A stretch of DNA of 64,000 nt from Incurvaria masculella (Eukaryota > Arthropoda > Insecta > Lepidoptera > Incurvariidae): positions 16,721,595 through 16,785,594 of the forward strand of contig OX335644.1 of NCBI GenBank assembly GCA_946894095.1, read 5' to 3'. Shown here in pieces: positions 37,370-51,000 of the stretch; position 1 is the stretch's first letter, and each line of letters opens with the position of its first letter. Below the pieces are notes generated by a model. It saw nothing but the letters and a program-made list of their open reading frames with translations. It had not been told where the DNA came from and searched no databases. Position numbers and translations under genes: made by a program.

Positions 37370-40300
37370 CTGCAAGAAGGAGACCAGCTGCAGTATTGGA
37401 CCCTATTTAGGTTAATTTAATTGATACATTTTCATTATAAATTAGGAATCATTAGCCGACCCCACAACTAGCTCCATTTTGGAAGCAATAAAATAAAACA
37501 TAATTATATTAGATACAGAATATGCCAAGAGTACAACCTCATATTCTGAATAACTATATCTCTATATATCTCTAAGACAATTTTAAAGTGATCTGTTACG
37601 AAGGTAATTTCGTCAGTTGCTAGATGCCGACGGAATACCTACATTGCTCCCAATTAGATGACTCACACCACATTCCACACTATAATAGAGCATCTACTGC
37701 TGTATCAAATGTATACAGAGGGCATAAACTTGTTCCCGAAGCATTAAAAAACGGAAAACACTGGATAAAAACCTGGCTGCTGTTAATTGAAAAATTTACA
37801 TCTGATCTGATTCGAGCTACAACTAATTTCCAAATTCTTGGATGCCACTTACCACAACAGGCATTTTCAGAGGCAGTTCTGTTCTGTAAGTGAGGTGGAG
37901 CAATGCGTTGAACGCAACGTGAGGTCTGTATTATAGACCCCTGACAAAACGAAAGCTGCCGCCGGAAAAGACAACAACTGTGTTCGGACACTGACAGCTA
38001 GAGCCACCCACAGCACAGGCAACTGAACCGAAATCACTGATCTTTTTCTGTGCTGAGCTCATAAACGTACCAAAGGTATTTTTAAGTTATATCGATGTAA
38101 GTTATATCGATGGCTGAGCTGAAACAAAATGTATTGGAATATTTCCCGCGCAATGCAAAACATTAACGTGAGCGAGGGTGCAATTAGGGTGGGTCTAATG
38201 ACGTAAGATGACCTTGTTCACAGGGATGGGCAGTACCTACCAGCCAGCAAATCAATCAACATAAGGTATATTACACAGTTTGGCCCACCCGCATGCAGGA
38301 ATAATCTACGTATACCCCCTGCGATTACTAATGCGCCGTGTAATAAAATAAAACCAACTTAATAATCAAACAGTGTAAATATCATTAAACTAAAAATAAT
38401 TTCATATTTTTTTTTTATATCGATGGTAAACATAAAGTCATAGATAATATAATATTACTGCGTACTATTACTGCGTAATATTATATTCATAAAGTGAAAA
38501 ATGTTCTGGCAAAAAGGAACATTTTCCTTCCAGCCACAAACGTGTTTTTAAAAAAAAAACTAATGCGTTTGTTGGTTGGTAGACCTGCGAGCGATCAAGT
38601 GTTGCCAATCGGCGGCATTATACCCAACTTCGGGAATTTCGCTCATGAGTCGATAATAATAATACTACGCCCACAACTGCGCCTCTAGCCTCACGTGGTA
38701 TAACCAAAGATAATTGTGGTATTCATTACTTCGTAATAACTGGCGCATGCTAGGTCTATGGGTATAACTTGGTTTTAACCTCAACAATAGTCAAGGTAGT
38801 ATTATATTATAGTAGTATATACATTAATTCATACCTACTAGACATAAATTTTCTGTCGCAAAAATTAGTTGTTTACGAAAATAAAAACTGTATGCGATGC
38901 AGTATTTTTTTAAATTGCTTAATGGAAATGGAAATAGATTGGTAATAACATAACTTCCTGGAAATAGTTACCATGCCAAGACCTTCCTTACGCACTTACA
39001 TTGAACTGTATGGAAATACGTATTTTTTTTAATTTCAGCTTGGATCATATTTCTTCCAATGCGATGGTATTAACCAACCGCCCAGGCTAACTTTCCATCC
39101 ACCTAGTAAGAGGACAAAAGAACCTACATTTTCACATGGGTTCCGAACCATGGAGTGACCCCGCATTCACAACGGAAATGAACATATAAATCGCATAGGC
39201 ATACATACCCTGGATGCATACCAACGCTCTTTGACACAAGAGGCCACAGGCATACCCCTTCAATACGGGTCACACGTTTCTTGATAAAAGGACTTACACA
39301 TATTTAAAAAGGTTGGTTATAAATATGTCCATGCAACGTAAATCATGTCCTGGCATGGCACCTAGTTCCCATGAGGTTTGATGGAATAATATCATGAAAG
39401 TAGATGTGGTACTAGCCATAAATGACCAGGTACATTAAAAAAAACCTACTTTTACTTTTGTCAGCCTCGGTCAGCCATCACTGGCGCGCTATGCCTTTTG
39501 CTGATAAGCTTGGTTAGGCACATTTTAGCGCAGTTGGGTTATACATGGGTGACCGTTTTCAAGCGTTGAGGATGTGGTTCGGATTCCACATAACATTTTT
39601 GGTCCCTTCCATACTTACTAGGTGGTAGGGTTAATCCCACCCAGGTTAGTACCATCGCATTGTATGAACGACACTCAAAGCGGCTATGACAATTGTTTGT
39701 GTTTACAATCTAGTTCAATGTAGCCGAACAATAAGAGATTAAAGTTTTAACGAGATTAAATTAAGGTTGGCAGGTCAAAATAAAAAAAAATGAAATTTTA
39801 GTTTCATCATATCATAGATGGCGCCGTCCGGAGAAAACTTGAGCATTAAACTTCCATCTCTATTCTAAACATGCTGAACAAAAGAGAAGGATTATAATAT
39901 AGCATCTGTCGGTGACGTGCATTCTCATGTTGTGCTTGGCAAAATTGGAAGCAAAAATTTAAACATTTTTTGTTCTCGATAATCCGGCTCCTCGAAAACT
40001 AGCTTTTAACACGAAAATGTGTTCCATTTATTTAACATGCAAACCATGTTCACACTTTCCTATTACTGCCAATTCACAACTTTGCCTCCGGTTTCATTGT
40101 GATCATTGTCCTTTAATATCTATGCTTCTTACTACCAGGGATACAAGATATGGCGGTGGGACATAAACTAGGTTTCAAATAATGACACATACAAATATTG
40201 CACAGCAAAATTTAATTCAATAATACTACATTCTATATATTTATGTATATTTATTGTATGGTTCTAGTTAAAGAGTTTTAGGGCCGATTTTTCAATCTTC

Positions 40301-40728
40301 AGATAATACTTATCGGACTGATAGTACAAATTCACGTTGCTCAAAAGACGGATAGTCATTGCTGGAGAATTATATTTTCAATCAAAATTAAAATTTAAAT
40401 TATACTTTAAAAATAAAAATATAATTTTACTAATAAACATATGAACTGGCTGTTTATCTGACTATTGAAAAATCAGCCCTTTATCACCAATTATTCAGAT
40501 TATCTATTAAGATACTATAGTCACACTTCATTTTCCAAAAATATTGGATTGAAACACTAAACATTTTATTTTATTAAGGAAAATTCATTTAGTATATAAA
40601 TTTACCCAAACCAGCAAGTTTTGAACACATCATTTTTGTTTTTATCTTACCCTTAAAAAAATGTGTATAATAATATAACATTATGAAAACATACACTAGT
40701 TTTAAAATAGTGATATTTATAAACTTAC
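37370..40728. other. Spacer between the annexin and the SPSB3-like gene
   Basis: Must contain the annexin first exon and promoter and possibly a terminal exon of the SPSB3-like gene, but I could not identify them. Holds two reverse or forward SINE tails (38965-39160, 39340-39440) and a 5S-headed SINE (39463-39738). Confidence 0.5.
39463..39738 (+). mobile_element. 5S-rRNA-headed SINE, 3' truncated
   Basis: Begins CAGCCTCGGTCAGCC, has ATGGGTGACCG in the 5S-like part and the common body up to AATGTAGCCGAACAATAAG. The tail is missing. Confidence 0.7.
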
Positions 40729-42091
40729 GCAGGACATAACTAAGCACATCTTGCTCCTCATACGTGCGGTAAGCCGTCAAACTAAATATTATACACTACC
40801 TAATTCATGAGCATGCATTTTTTAAGTGTAAGGTATATTTCAAGTCAGCCAAAATTTTTAAAAAAGGTAGCCCTAAAAATACTTCCATTTTGCAAAGATG
40901 TAGCAGCAAGCATAAAAGATCTATCGTATATCTACTTTTACAAGGATCCAAAGTTTATCTTTTACGTCAGTCCTGTATTTCAGTTTCGGTTTTTTTATTT
41001 CGTCCATTAGATGTAAATTACACACTCGGATTTCTCATATTTTTTTCTTTTATTTACAGTATACATATAAAGATGCATCTAGTGTATAAAGTTGGGATGA
41101 TATTGAAATCGGGACTGAGATTTTGCCACCAGAGAGACATTTTGAAAAATCAAAAGATTAATTTATCTTACATGCCTCAGATTTCAAAGGATTCCAATCA
41201 CTAAGGGATCCAATTATGGCAGAATTCTTAACTCCACAGAAAATGGAACGTTTTTGACGATCAATAAAGGTATGACGGAACTGTTGACCAAAACTCGTCC
41301 ATATATCGGCATCGTAGACATGTTTAAGTAATAACACAATGCTGACGGACGAAAAAACACGTAAGAATTGTACAGGACGCTATTTAGTGCAACGAACATT
41401 CGACATGATTCGACGTTACACGTCCCGAATTTGTAAGCAAACTGACTACCATCAGTGTATTATAACAAACATGGCTACGCTGTGGCTATATCGATGAGTT
41501 TCGGTCGCCACTGCGTCCGACGTTCTGAGCCCACTACTCCAAAAGCTCTTTTGATGGTTTTTTTTTTAAGACAGAAAAGCGACTACATTTATTTTCCTAA
41601 CCAACTTCAACATTTTATAATATATGAGTAATTAACTCAAAATCAAACCACGTTAGCGCTTAAAATAACATTCAAGACTGTGTCGTAACTACAGTTCTAC
41701 TAAAAATGTAGATCCAGTTGGACATACTCAAACAAAAACAAATCAATAAGAAAAAATTACAAACCCGGTGAACTTTCTCGTCAGTTCTTCTCCGTCAGAG
41801 GCAATCGAGCTGCAGAAAAAAAAGTTTATTAATCCTAGTGTGTAATTTACATCTACTGGAAACATAGACCTAGCATTTTCTATGACTGGAAAAAATAAAT
41901 AAAGTGAAACCACTGATTGACAGTAAAATAGTGGGCCTCATACAATTTTTCCCATTCACCTTGGTTTTGACATATATTATCAGCGCTGCAAGTATTGAGC
42001 TGTCATAACAAGCGGTCTTGATCGATGCATCCACATGACAACGATGAAAACACTCCACGTTGAACGCAGAAGAGTCGTTGCACGAGTTACG
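40729..42091 (-). CDS. Candidate alternative 3' exons of the SPSB3-like gene
   Basis: If exon 42176 is spliced at GTAACT (last exon base 42091) rather than read into its TAA, it joins in phase to 41809-41765 (SIASDGEELTRKFTG, with a strong acceptor TTTTTTTCTGCAG) and then to 40781-40729 (LTAYRTYEEQDVLSYVL, donor GTAAGT). The last frame also stays open to a stop at 40589, with overlapping AATAAA signals just beyond (40575-40565). I do not recognise the encoded sequence, and a separate gene is possible. Confidence 0.45.
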
Positions 42092-45000
42092 ACTCCCGCA
42101 CGACGAGCCTGAACTCTCGCGCCACGCTGTCCACGTAGAAGCCGTTCATGCATCCACGTTGCAACGCCTCCGATATCTGCGCATGTCGGTCGAGCGTTAT
42201 TATTTTTGTTAAATGTTCATTTACACTATCTGATAAACTAATGCGTCTTTAGTGCAACGTTTAAGTCACAGCAAAAGTTGTAACATCGGTAAACTTAAAA
42301 TGTCCTAGGAAACTTATATTCGTCCTGAATAAGATAGGAAAAACGACTGCCTGACTAAAACGAATAAATAAAAGTTATTTGCTAATAAGATACTGTCCTA
42401 CCAATTTTAGGTTTGGTTGGGTTGGGTTGGATCAGGTTGGATCAAATATGGCGTACGCCAGACTCTCAGTCCGACGACCCGGTAGGCGTTAAAATTTTGT
42501 CACGGGCTGCAAAAAACCATGCCATTTACATTTTTTTTAATAACTGGACATGGATAGCTAATACCAAGCCGACTGTCATCATATTAGCCTAACAAAACAC
42601 ACGCCATGCCAAGACCTTCCATATATTGCTCGGCTACATTGAACTAGGTGGAAAAGACGGGCAATTTTTCATTGCCGCTTCGACCATCGTTAATTCAAGA
42701 CGATGATACCAACCTGGGCCGGATTAACCCTACCAGTGAGTAAGGAAGGGGACCTACAGTTTTATGTGGAATCCGAACCACGCCGACCCTCAACAGTTGA
42801 AAACGGTCACCCATCTAGAACCTTACCGCACTCAGAGTCGCTTCACCTAGCTTATCGAAACGCGAGGCGTCGCACCACTGGGCAACCAAGGCGGATATGT
42901 CGTTCATGCATTGCGTTTGAAGGAGCATTGGTAATACCTTGCAATGGAGCGCATTTCACGGTTTACCGACCCTGCAGGATCGGTTGGTTCTTATTCCCGC
43001 CTGCTACGCGTTAAGCGATGGTATAATAGGGACGGAGGAAAAGCGTTATGCAGCTGTGTATAGGACTCTCGATGGTACAGACAATAGTATACATAAAGAT
43101 ACCCGACATCCCTACTGAGTTGGAGGGTCTCCTAAGTCTGGGACTACTCTTGCTGCATGACTACTTAAACTGTACATACACAAGACTATCTCAGCCTATT
43201 TACAATATTAAATACCCAGCAATAACCACTTTTCAAGGAAGTTAACAGCTATTATAACTTTCTTGGGACACATACATTTTATTAATGATGCATGCTAAAA
43301 AACAGAAACTTGTCCATACGAACAGTTAGTAGTTCAAAGACAAAAGTTGTATTCTTAACAAATGCTGAAAATGCGTACAATTTTACATTATATGTTATTC
43401 ACCTTTTCAAGAATGCTGCTGATTGTGCCGCACTGAACTTCATTTATGCTATACATATTTTGATTACACTTTGTATATTATTAAGTATTACACTGTCTGC
43501 ACGTCATAGTGATATGGTCAAAGCTGTGACATTACAATATGGCTTGTAATTTCACTGGACTTTCACTTAACATAGTTCGGTTTGGTTAGGTAAGGATAGG
43601 TTTATTGAAAGAGACAGAGAGGATTCATATCGCTAGGGAAATGATAATATGACGGATTTGACGATATCACTGCAACATCTGCACAGATATTGTTCTTAAA
43701 TCAGACTAAACGTTGACTTTGAGCTCTTTGAATTTATGTTTAAAGGCACACGGGGAAAGTGTGGGGGGCGGTCAGTCGAGTGCTGATCTTTTTTCCACTA
43801 CGGACTGATTCATACAAAACAGATCATAGATCAGATGGCCCGTTCAGGTAAGAGTGAGTTCGAGTTCGGGAGTGAGTTAACCTAAAAATAGCTGGGAAAT
43901 ATATGATTATTTAAATAACGGAACTGTTATTTATACTTCCAACGTATTAATGGGATAAACCAGATTTTAACCAAACTAAAATGATGTTCAAGAAGTGTGG
44001 AAACCTGGGGGTCCATTCAGAGCAAGAGTGAGTTCGAGTCCGGGAGTGAGTTAACCTAAAAATAACTGGGAAATATATTATTATTTAAATAACGGAACCG
44101 TTATTTATGCTTTCAACGTATTTACGGGACAAACCAGATTTTTACCTAACTGTAATGATGTTCTAGAAGTATGGAAACATTAACTATTTAAAAAAGTGAG
44201 TTGATATTTAGTTGCGAATTCGAACTCACTCTTACTCTGAATGGACCCCCAGAACTATTTAAAAAAGTGAGTTGATATTTAGCAACGAATTCAAACTCAC
44301 TCTTAACTGAATGGGCTCCCAGTATGGTCAGTCCGGAATCTCACCTAATTGGCATTTTGGCAAAAACTTTCACTACCTAATATGTGGTTTTACTTCAGCT
44401 GTCAAAATCAAACTTGGACTACCGATTTGTACGGCAATGCGGAAATGTTAGTTCGCTTGACGCCCAATTCTCTCTATTCTCAATTCTCATTTCAACTCTG
44501 CAATTTCTCCATACATTTAAAAACGCTAGTCGATCAGTTTGGCGTAAACGCCAATTAAGGCGATAAGTCGGACTAGGGACTCAGACGTAGCAATAAAATA
44601 ATTTAATAACCGATTTTACCAAATCCACAGGTTGCACCCTCATTTTGCTTGTTAGCTCGAATGTTTCATTAAAAATATTTTTATTATTTTATGGGTAATA
44701 ATAGGATGCAAACAAATTATCAGTGGAGTAGAGTGAGTTTTTCCCTCATTTTTATGCTTGAGTCTATCCAACGATTTATTTTACTTTTGACAGCTCAAGT
44801 AATAATCAATTAGTGATGTCCGTTACCAATTTAACTTCAAATAACGATCGACTTTATTTATGCAGCACTTCTGCAGCATAAATAACACTATTATTTAGAT
44901 CACATACTTTAATATTGCATTAAAAATTCATTTATTCATTCATCATTGAACAGATTCACATTCTATGGTTTTTTTAGCCTTGGTTCACTATCAGTGTTTA

Positions 45001-48000
45001 TTTGTTCTCTTTATTGCACAATAAATAAGATTATTATTAACTATTACTATCAATAATTTCCAACTTAAATTAAAGAAATGCATGCAGTATACTGCAATGC
45101 AATATACTTCCAGTTTTAATCAATCAATTTTATAATCAATAAATAAGCTAAAGCATATATTATTTCCTTACTAAAAATTAAATAATGCACTTTCCTCGAT
45201 GAATGAACATTTCAAATTATAAATGAATATGAACAGTGTTAGTAAATAAAATTCATTAAAACATTTGAAAACTTCCTATGTAAACATTAAATTGTTTCAT
45301 ATACATATATGACACATCATATAAATGAGCAAAATGCTTAAATATTTTTTTTTTATAAACCTTGTCAAGTAAACATCCATAATACATCCTTTACCTATGG
45401 GGTCGGTAAACTGTTAAATGCACTCCCTGCTGAGGTATTTCCTCCAAATTACAACCTCAAGGTCCTGTAAATACAAATTAGAACCGAATGTGTAGAAGTT
45501 ACTGGCTGGCCGGCATGGTTTTTGCATCAAAGTTTGAAGTTTGATTGTCAAATAATTGATGTAACTAAATACTGTTATAAAAATAAATGATGACTGAACA
45601 AACAAAAAAGACCCTAAATAGATTAATAGATAAGTACTATTTGTACTCTCTTGTGGAGGTCTTGATTTATTTATGTAAAAAAACTTTACATAAATAAATA
45701 AACTGATATCGGTCTTGATGGCAACAATTTTTTCAACACTTTTTATCCGCAAATTAAAACGTGACTGCCGAAATGTCTCAAGGCGTATGTCTAGTACATT
45801 CATGATTCAAGGAACAATACTGAAATTAACTGATCATCTACATATATCAATACAGTACAGTTATTTGGTCCATAGCACTATCATCCCCTTGGTCCGAATT
45901 GGGTTGACAGCGATCACGAATATATCCGTGCAAACACCTGGTCGGAATCAGTTTTCGCTAATAATGTAATATTTGTAATAACAAATCGGAGCGATTGTGA
46001 GCATGCTAACGGTGCTCACAAAATAACCTCAAACCATTGTCTGAAGTGTCTTAACAAAAAAAGAGTTTACCCAGACCACCGTGAGCACTTCAATGATGAC
46101 GTCATCGTGACATCATACCTCACAATCTTGCATTTCTGAGCACTGTCAGCGCAATTCGGACCAACTGTATCCACACTGTCAGCGTTTGAGCGCAATTCGG
46201 ACCATAGCCATGGTATGGCCTCCTGCAGATTTTTGCATTCAGGACTCCGGGGGTCCTACAGTTGAGTCCATGTGTCTCCGCTTCTTGGCCGGCGACACGG
46301 GCTGGGGTGATCACATGAAACATTTGTTAAGTGGCTTCATCGATACAGGGCTTACATTATATGAGCGGCTCATAGCTTAGAGAGAAAGAGGTTTTGCAGG
46401 GTTTCGAATGTGCTGTCTTCAACACCACAGTGGTCGGTTACATACAATAAGTACTTAGTAGTTAAGTTTGAGATAAGATACTTTAAATAAACACAATTGT
46501 TCCAAAAATGTTTGAATGTAGTGAGTTACTTACGAAGGCTGAAGGAAGCTCTGCCATGCTGACATCTTTTTTCCCTTTCTCTTCGTCGTTCGAACAGTCT
46601 GCAATGAAATGGATAGGATATTATTTATAGAACATGTGAAAAGCACTATTTGTTCTAAGAATAATAGGGTGTCAAACCGGCTTGGCAGGAGTCAATTTTA
46701 GTTCCTATCAAAAGAATAGCTAAATCCCGAGTTTATTGAAAATTAAAATTCAGGTAAGGTTAGGTTCTTCAGTTACGACAATTTTAGACTAAATAAATAG
46801 TTAAGAATGCTATATGACAAGATTTGTCAAAATCACTAGGGATTTAGATAAGTCACAGATTTTTCAATTTCACTGAGACACATAACCTTGGACGAGATCT
46901 CGCGTCAGATGTCAAATGCGACCAGACCAAGGAACTGCACGAGAGTTCTTAGTAATCGTGGCTCATAAGCAGGGGCAAAATTGGTACCTATAATAATTGG
47001 TTTGCTTGCTGATTCGAGTTCAGCCTTACAATATACTTGTAAAGAAGTTATTTTTACAGCTTACTTTATTTAATGAAAGTGACATTGCTTCACTTTCAGA
47101 GGTTGAGAAACTTGTCAAAGCCAGTAGCGACAGAGGCTGTGGGAAGATAAGATGACCTATGGAGAAGAGATCTTGCGCCGTTGCAAATAGGTAGCCAATT
47201 TAAAGCGCACATTTTAATTAAATGCATTTGGTAACTGCCCACATGTAACAATGAGCTTCGCAAATTTGGCATGCCAAGAATTACAATAAAGTTTACCTAT
47301 TCTCGATACTCGATTCAGACACATCAGCCTAGGCTGCCTGTCTAATATAAAATAAATAAATACATAAATAAAATAAATAACATTAATGTGGAATGTATAG
47401 TGTCAACGTACGGAAAACAGCCGTATCATAAATACTAGACACTACAAACATTGTCAATACACAACAAGTTGTGAAAGACAGTTGTTGTAACCAAAACATT
47501 TCTTATCTGAATTACTCAATTAAGAAGCATGCAAGTTCAGCGACCTCTAGGGTAGTATGGCAAAAGAGATAACCTCGTATGATTGAACATGATATTTTTA
47601 AGTGTTCACAATTCATGAATTGAAATGGTGTATTAAGAATATACTGGTTAGCAGGTTAGCAGCAAATTGGGGTTACACACGTAACTAAATATTCATCTCT
47701 ATAATTTTTACTTAATGTGAACATTGGTATTAAAGTAGGGGAAAAAAGGCAGAGGTAAATGCAGGGTTATCCATAAATGAGGGGTTGAAATTTTAAATTA
47801 GTACAAAAGCTTTCGTGTTTGAGCCAAAGGCAACACTGACACACTTTGGCTTGTCGTTTTGTGTAGATAAAAATAATGTCTTTTTAAAATACTAGCCGTG
47901 GACAAATCTTGGGCTGAACCTAACATTTTATGTTATATGAGTGAAATGAGTTCCCCATTTGAAGTTTCATGCTCTTCGAGTTTAGATTTCACCACAAAAC

Positions 48001-51000
48001 AGCGTGAAAAACAGACAGAAAGAGTTACTTTTGCATTTATAATATTACTATGCAACTATGGATCGTATGGATGAAGATGGGTAAGCCCTGAAAAACATTA
48101 AGGAATATCGGAGGCATATTACATATCAATTCACCAAATGTATCATTAAGGTATTATTCATTAAGTATTAAGCCAAAAAATACTTACTGTATTAACCTAA
48201 TTTAACAAGTTTCAAGGACTAAAATGCGATAAACATGATCAAGATGCCCATTCATTGCGAAATGTGAATATTTCGTATTCTATTGTTGCTAAACCTTGTT
48301 GACGAAACATCAACAAACCTTCGAAAGGCAGCGTCATCCAAAAGTGTCCTCGCAGCAGATCCCAGAGGCCCGGCGGCACCCGGACAGGCCGGTGGTGGTG
48401 TAGCGACGTGGCTAGAGAGCGCGCCGCGTCCACCAGCAGCGACGCGGGTCGCGACGACGCGTGCGTGAGCCGCAGCGCCGACTGGGCCGCCGTCGAGCAC
48501 AGCATCGGATACAGGGGGCCCTTGTGTTTCCGTAGCTCCGTGAACATGACGCCTGTGCGGGACCACGACTGTGTTACACTATGTAGCATCTACCCAGTGA
48601 AGTAAATGCTGTCTCTTCTTCATTTTAGTAGGGATGTTATATCCCTGTTGGCAATTGATCCCTTCGAGACTCATTTCTGCCGGCGTCTATATATATAACT
48701 AGCAGCCCGTCCCGACTTTGCACGGGCATAATATCATTTAAAAAAATATGATTTTGACACAATGATACACAAATAGACCCTTTTTACGTAGAGTTCCTAC
48801 ATTGAAATATTTGTAATAAAAAAAACTTTTATTATTAGATGATTATTACATATTCCCCGCCCGCAATTTTTAAATCTGTAATATCTTCGAAAATATTCAT
48901 TTAAATCATATGCTGTAAAGGGCCATATAGATCTATATTAAATCAACAATGTATTTAATTGGATAAGGATTAATGCCGTATTGGTTAAAATCGCTTCGAA
49001 AATTACCCATTATTTGTCGTAAAAAGTAAATGACAAAAAAATGTTATTATGGGATATCCATAAGAAATAGACATATACCATCGCGGAGTTTTCTGTGGAC
49101 CTTTTAAATGTGTACAATATTTAGTACGTTATTTTGATAAATCTCGTAGGGTTCAGTCTGCGTTTGCAATGTAAGCGGAAAAAAAATATTTTTTATCACA
49201 TCACATTGGAAACCTCAAAAATAACAGTATGATGAAACTATTCTTAAAACAGATGTATGAGAGCTTACCAGAAGGCATCGTAAATTAGTGTGTAAAGGAA
49301 TATTATTTTTTTTATAATGGTTCATATAAAGGGTCTTTGTCTCCAAAAGGCAAATATTATAAGGTTAATAACAACTATTCTTGGTTTTTTTGTATTGTTG
49401 TAGAGACAGCACCATAACCAATAATAATAATATATGCACAAGTGGTCAGTGCTAAATCCCAGAGTACAAGTGGCACCAGAATGACAGTGCAGCAATTTGG
49501 TCAACCGTCTTCTCATATTTCATGCTACCTGTGATTGCCGCCTCAGAGGACCCAATTTTGGTCTACCTGTAAAAGTTGTAATTCCTGATTTACATATGTC
49601 TGATTCAGGATAGTAGGCAGTTTGCTACTAAATCTTTTTACCGTTTATATTTTGTATTGTTTGTTTATTAGTATTTATAATTGAAATGACCATGATAATC
49701 TATTATCATAAAACCCTAATTATTAAGTTGACATATTTAGCTTGGTTTTAATTGTTTAGTAAATTTGACGATGGTATATGCCAGAAATTGTAAGCTGAAT
49801 GTATGTTTGCCTGTATGCCCTAAAATAAGAAAAAATGACCTGTCTGAGTGTAGCTTGTCTACCAATTTGACAAAATGATATACTATACAATACAATACAA
49901 TCATAGTCCTTTAAAATATAATTTTTATAATGTGAAGTAAGAGTAAATATGTGCATCGGCCAGAACCGAGTAGACTCTTTGTGCTGGCACTCCTCCATGT
50001 ACACCTTATCCGTGCCTAAGCCCACCTTGCGACTTTCTGTTGATGTAGAGCTCGAGTGTGCCGCGCCACATGTCTACGCGCACTCCCACCAGCGAGCCCT
50101 TGCAGAAGCCGCCGCACTCGCGCACCACACCGCCGCCGTGCTGCACGCGGCCCGTGTACGAGAGCCCGTACGACTCTGTGTCTTCTCCCAGCACCGACGA
50201 GAACTTGTACAGGCACTCCTCTACATTCACCTTGTCCGTGCCGACACCCACCATCTGGAAAATTATGCAACATTGGGCTAGAATGTTGACATGAGATAAT
50301 GTCTTCTTGACAGTCCAGTATTATGTACACACTTTCACGGTGACATTCTGGGTCTGGCAGCGGAATATACTTGAATACTTTCATGTCCCTAGTGTACAGG
50401 TGACATCACCGGGAAACCCATGCATATCCAGGACTCAACCCACAATACGTACCACTGATCTATTCAATAAACTTACAATAACACTACTTCCCAGATGGAT
50501 AGGCAGAGATGATGGACCGCCTACAGATATCATAGGTATACATGCTTTTTATTAAGTGTGCTACATATCTGACCTTCATATCAACAAATCTGATCAGGAT
50601 ATGTTCTGTTTGGTAGACCTAGTAAAGTAATACAGGTAGATACTAATAAACGTTACTAATTTTCCCGCTCAACTCCGCATATAAGCGTGAAAAGAAGATC
50701 ATGCGCATGTTTTTTGTCGGAGATCCAAAATAATGCTCAAAACAGCTTAATTTAATCAAACTAGATGCTGATGACCAATGGCTTTGTAAAATTGTGTTTG
50801 CTTTATAAGTTATAAGGTCCGAGAGTTCGAATTTTCCGATGAATTCAACGATAAAACCAAAACATCTAAAAATTTTAGTCATCAAGCCTAGCTTGTTCCA
50901 TAATGATTTTTAATTAATATGTTTTATTTTTTATTTTTTACTATAGTGTTCGTGATTTACTTTTAGCCATAAGTCCTTTCGTAATGATGTTTTTTTTCTA

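Noticed and set aside
50307..50555. + strand 82-residue frame beside SPSB3-like exon 3
   Set aside because: No family resemblance and no splice context; lies in the intron of the - strand gene.
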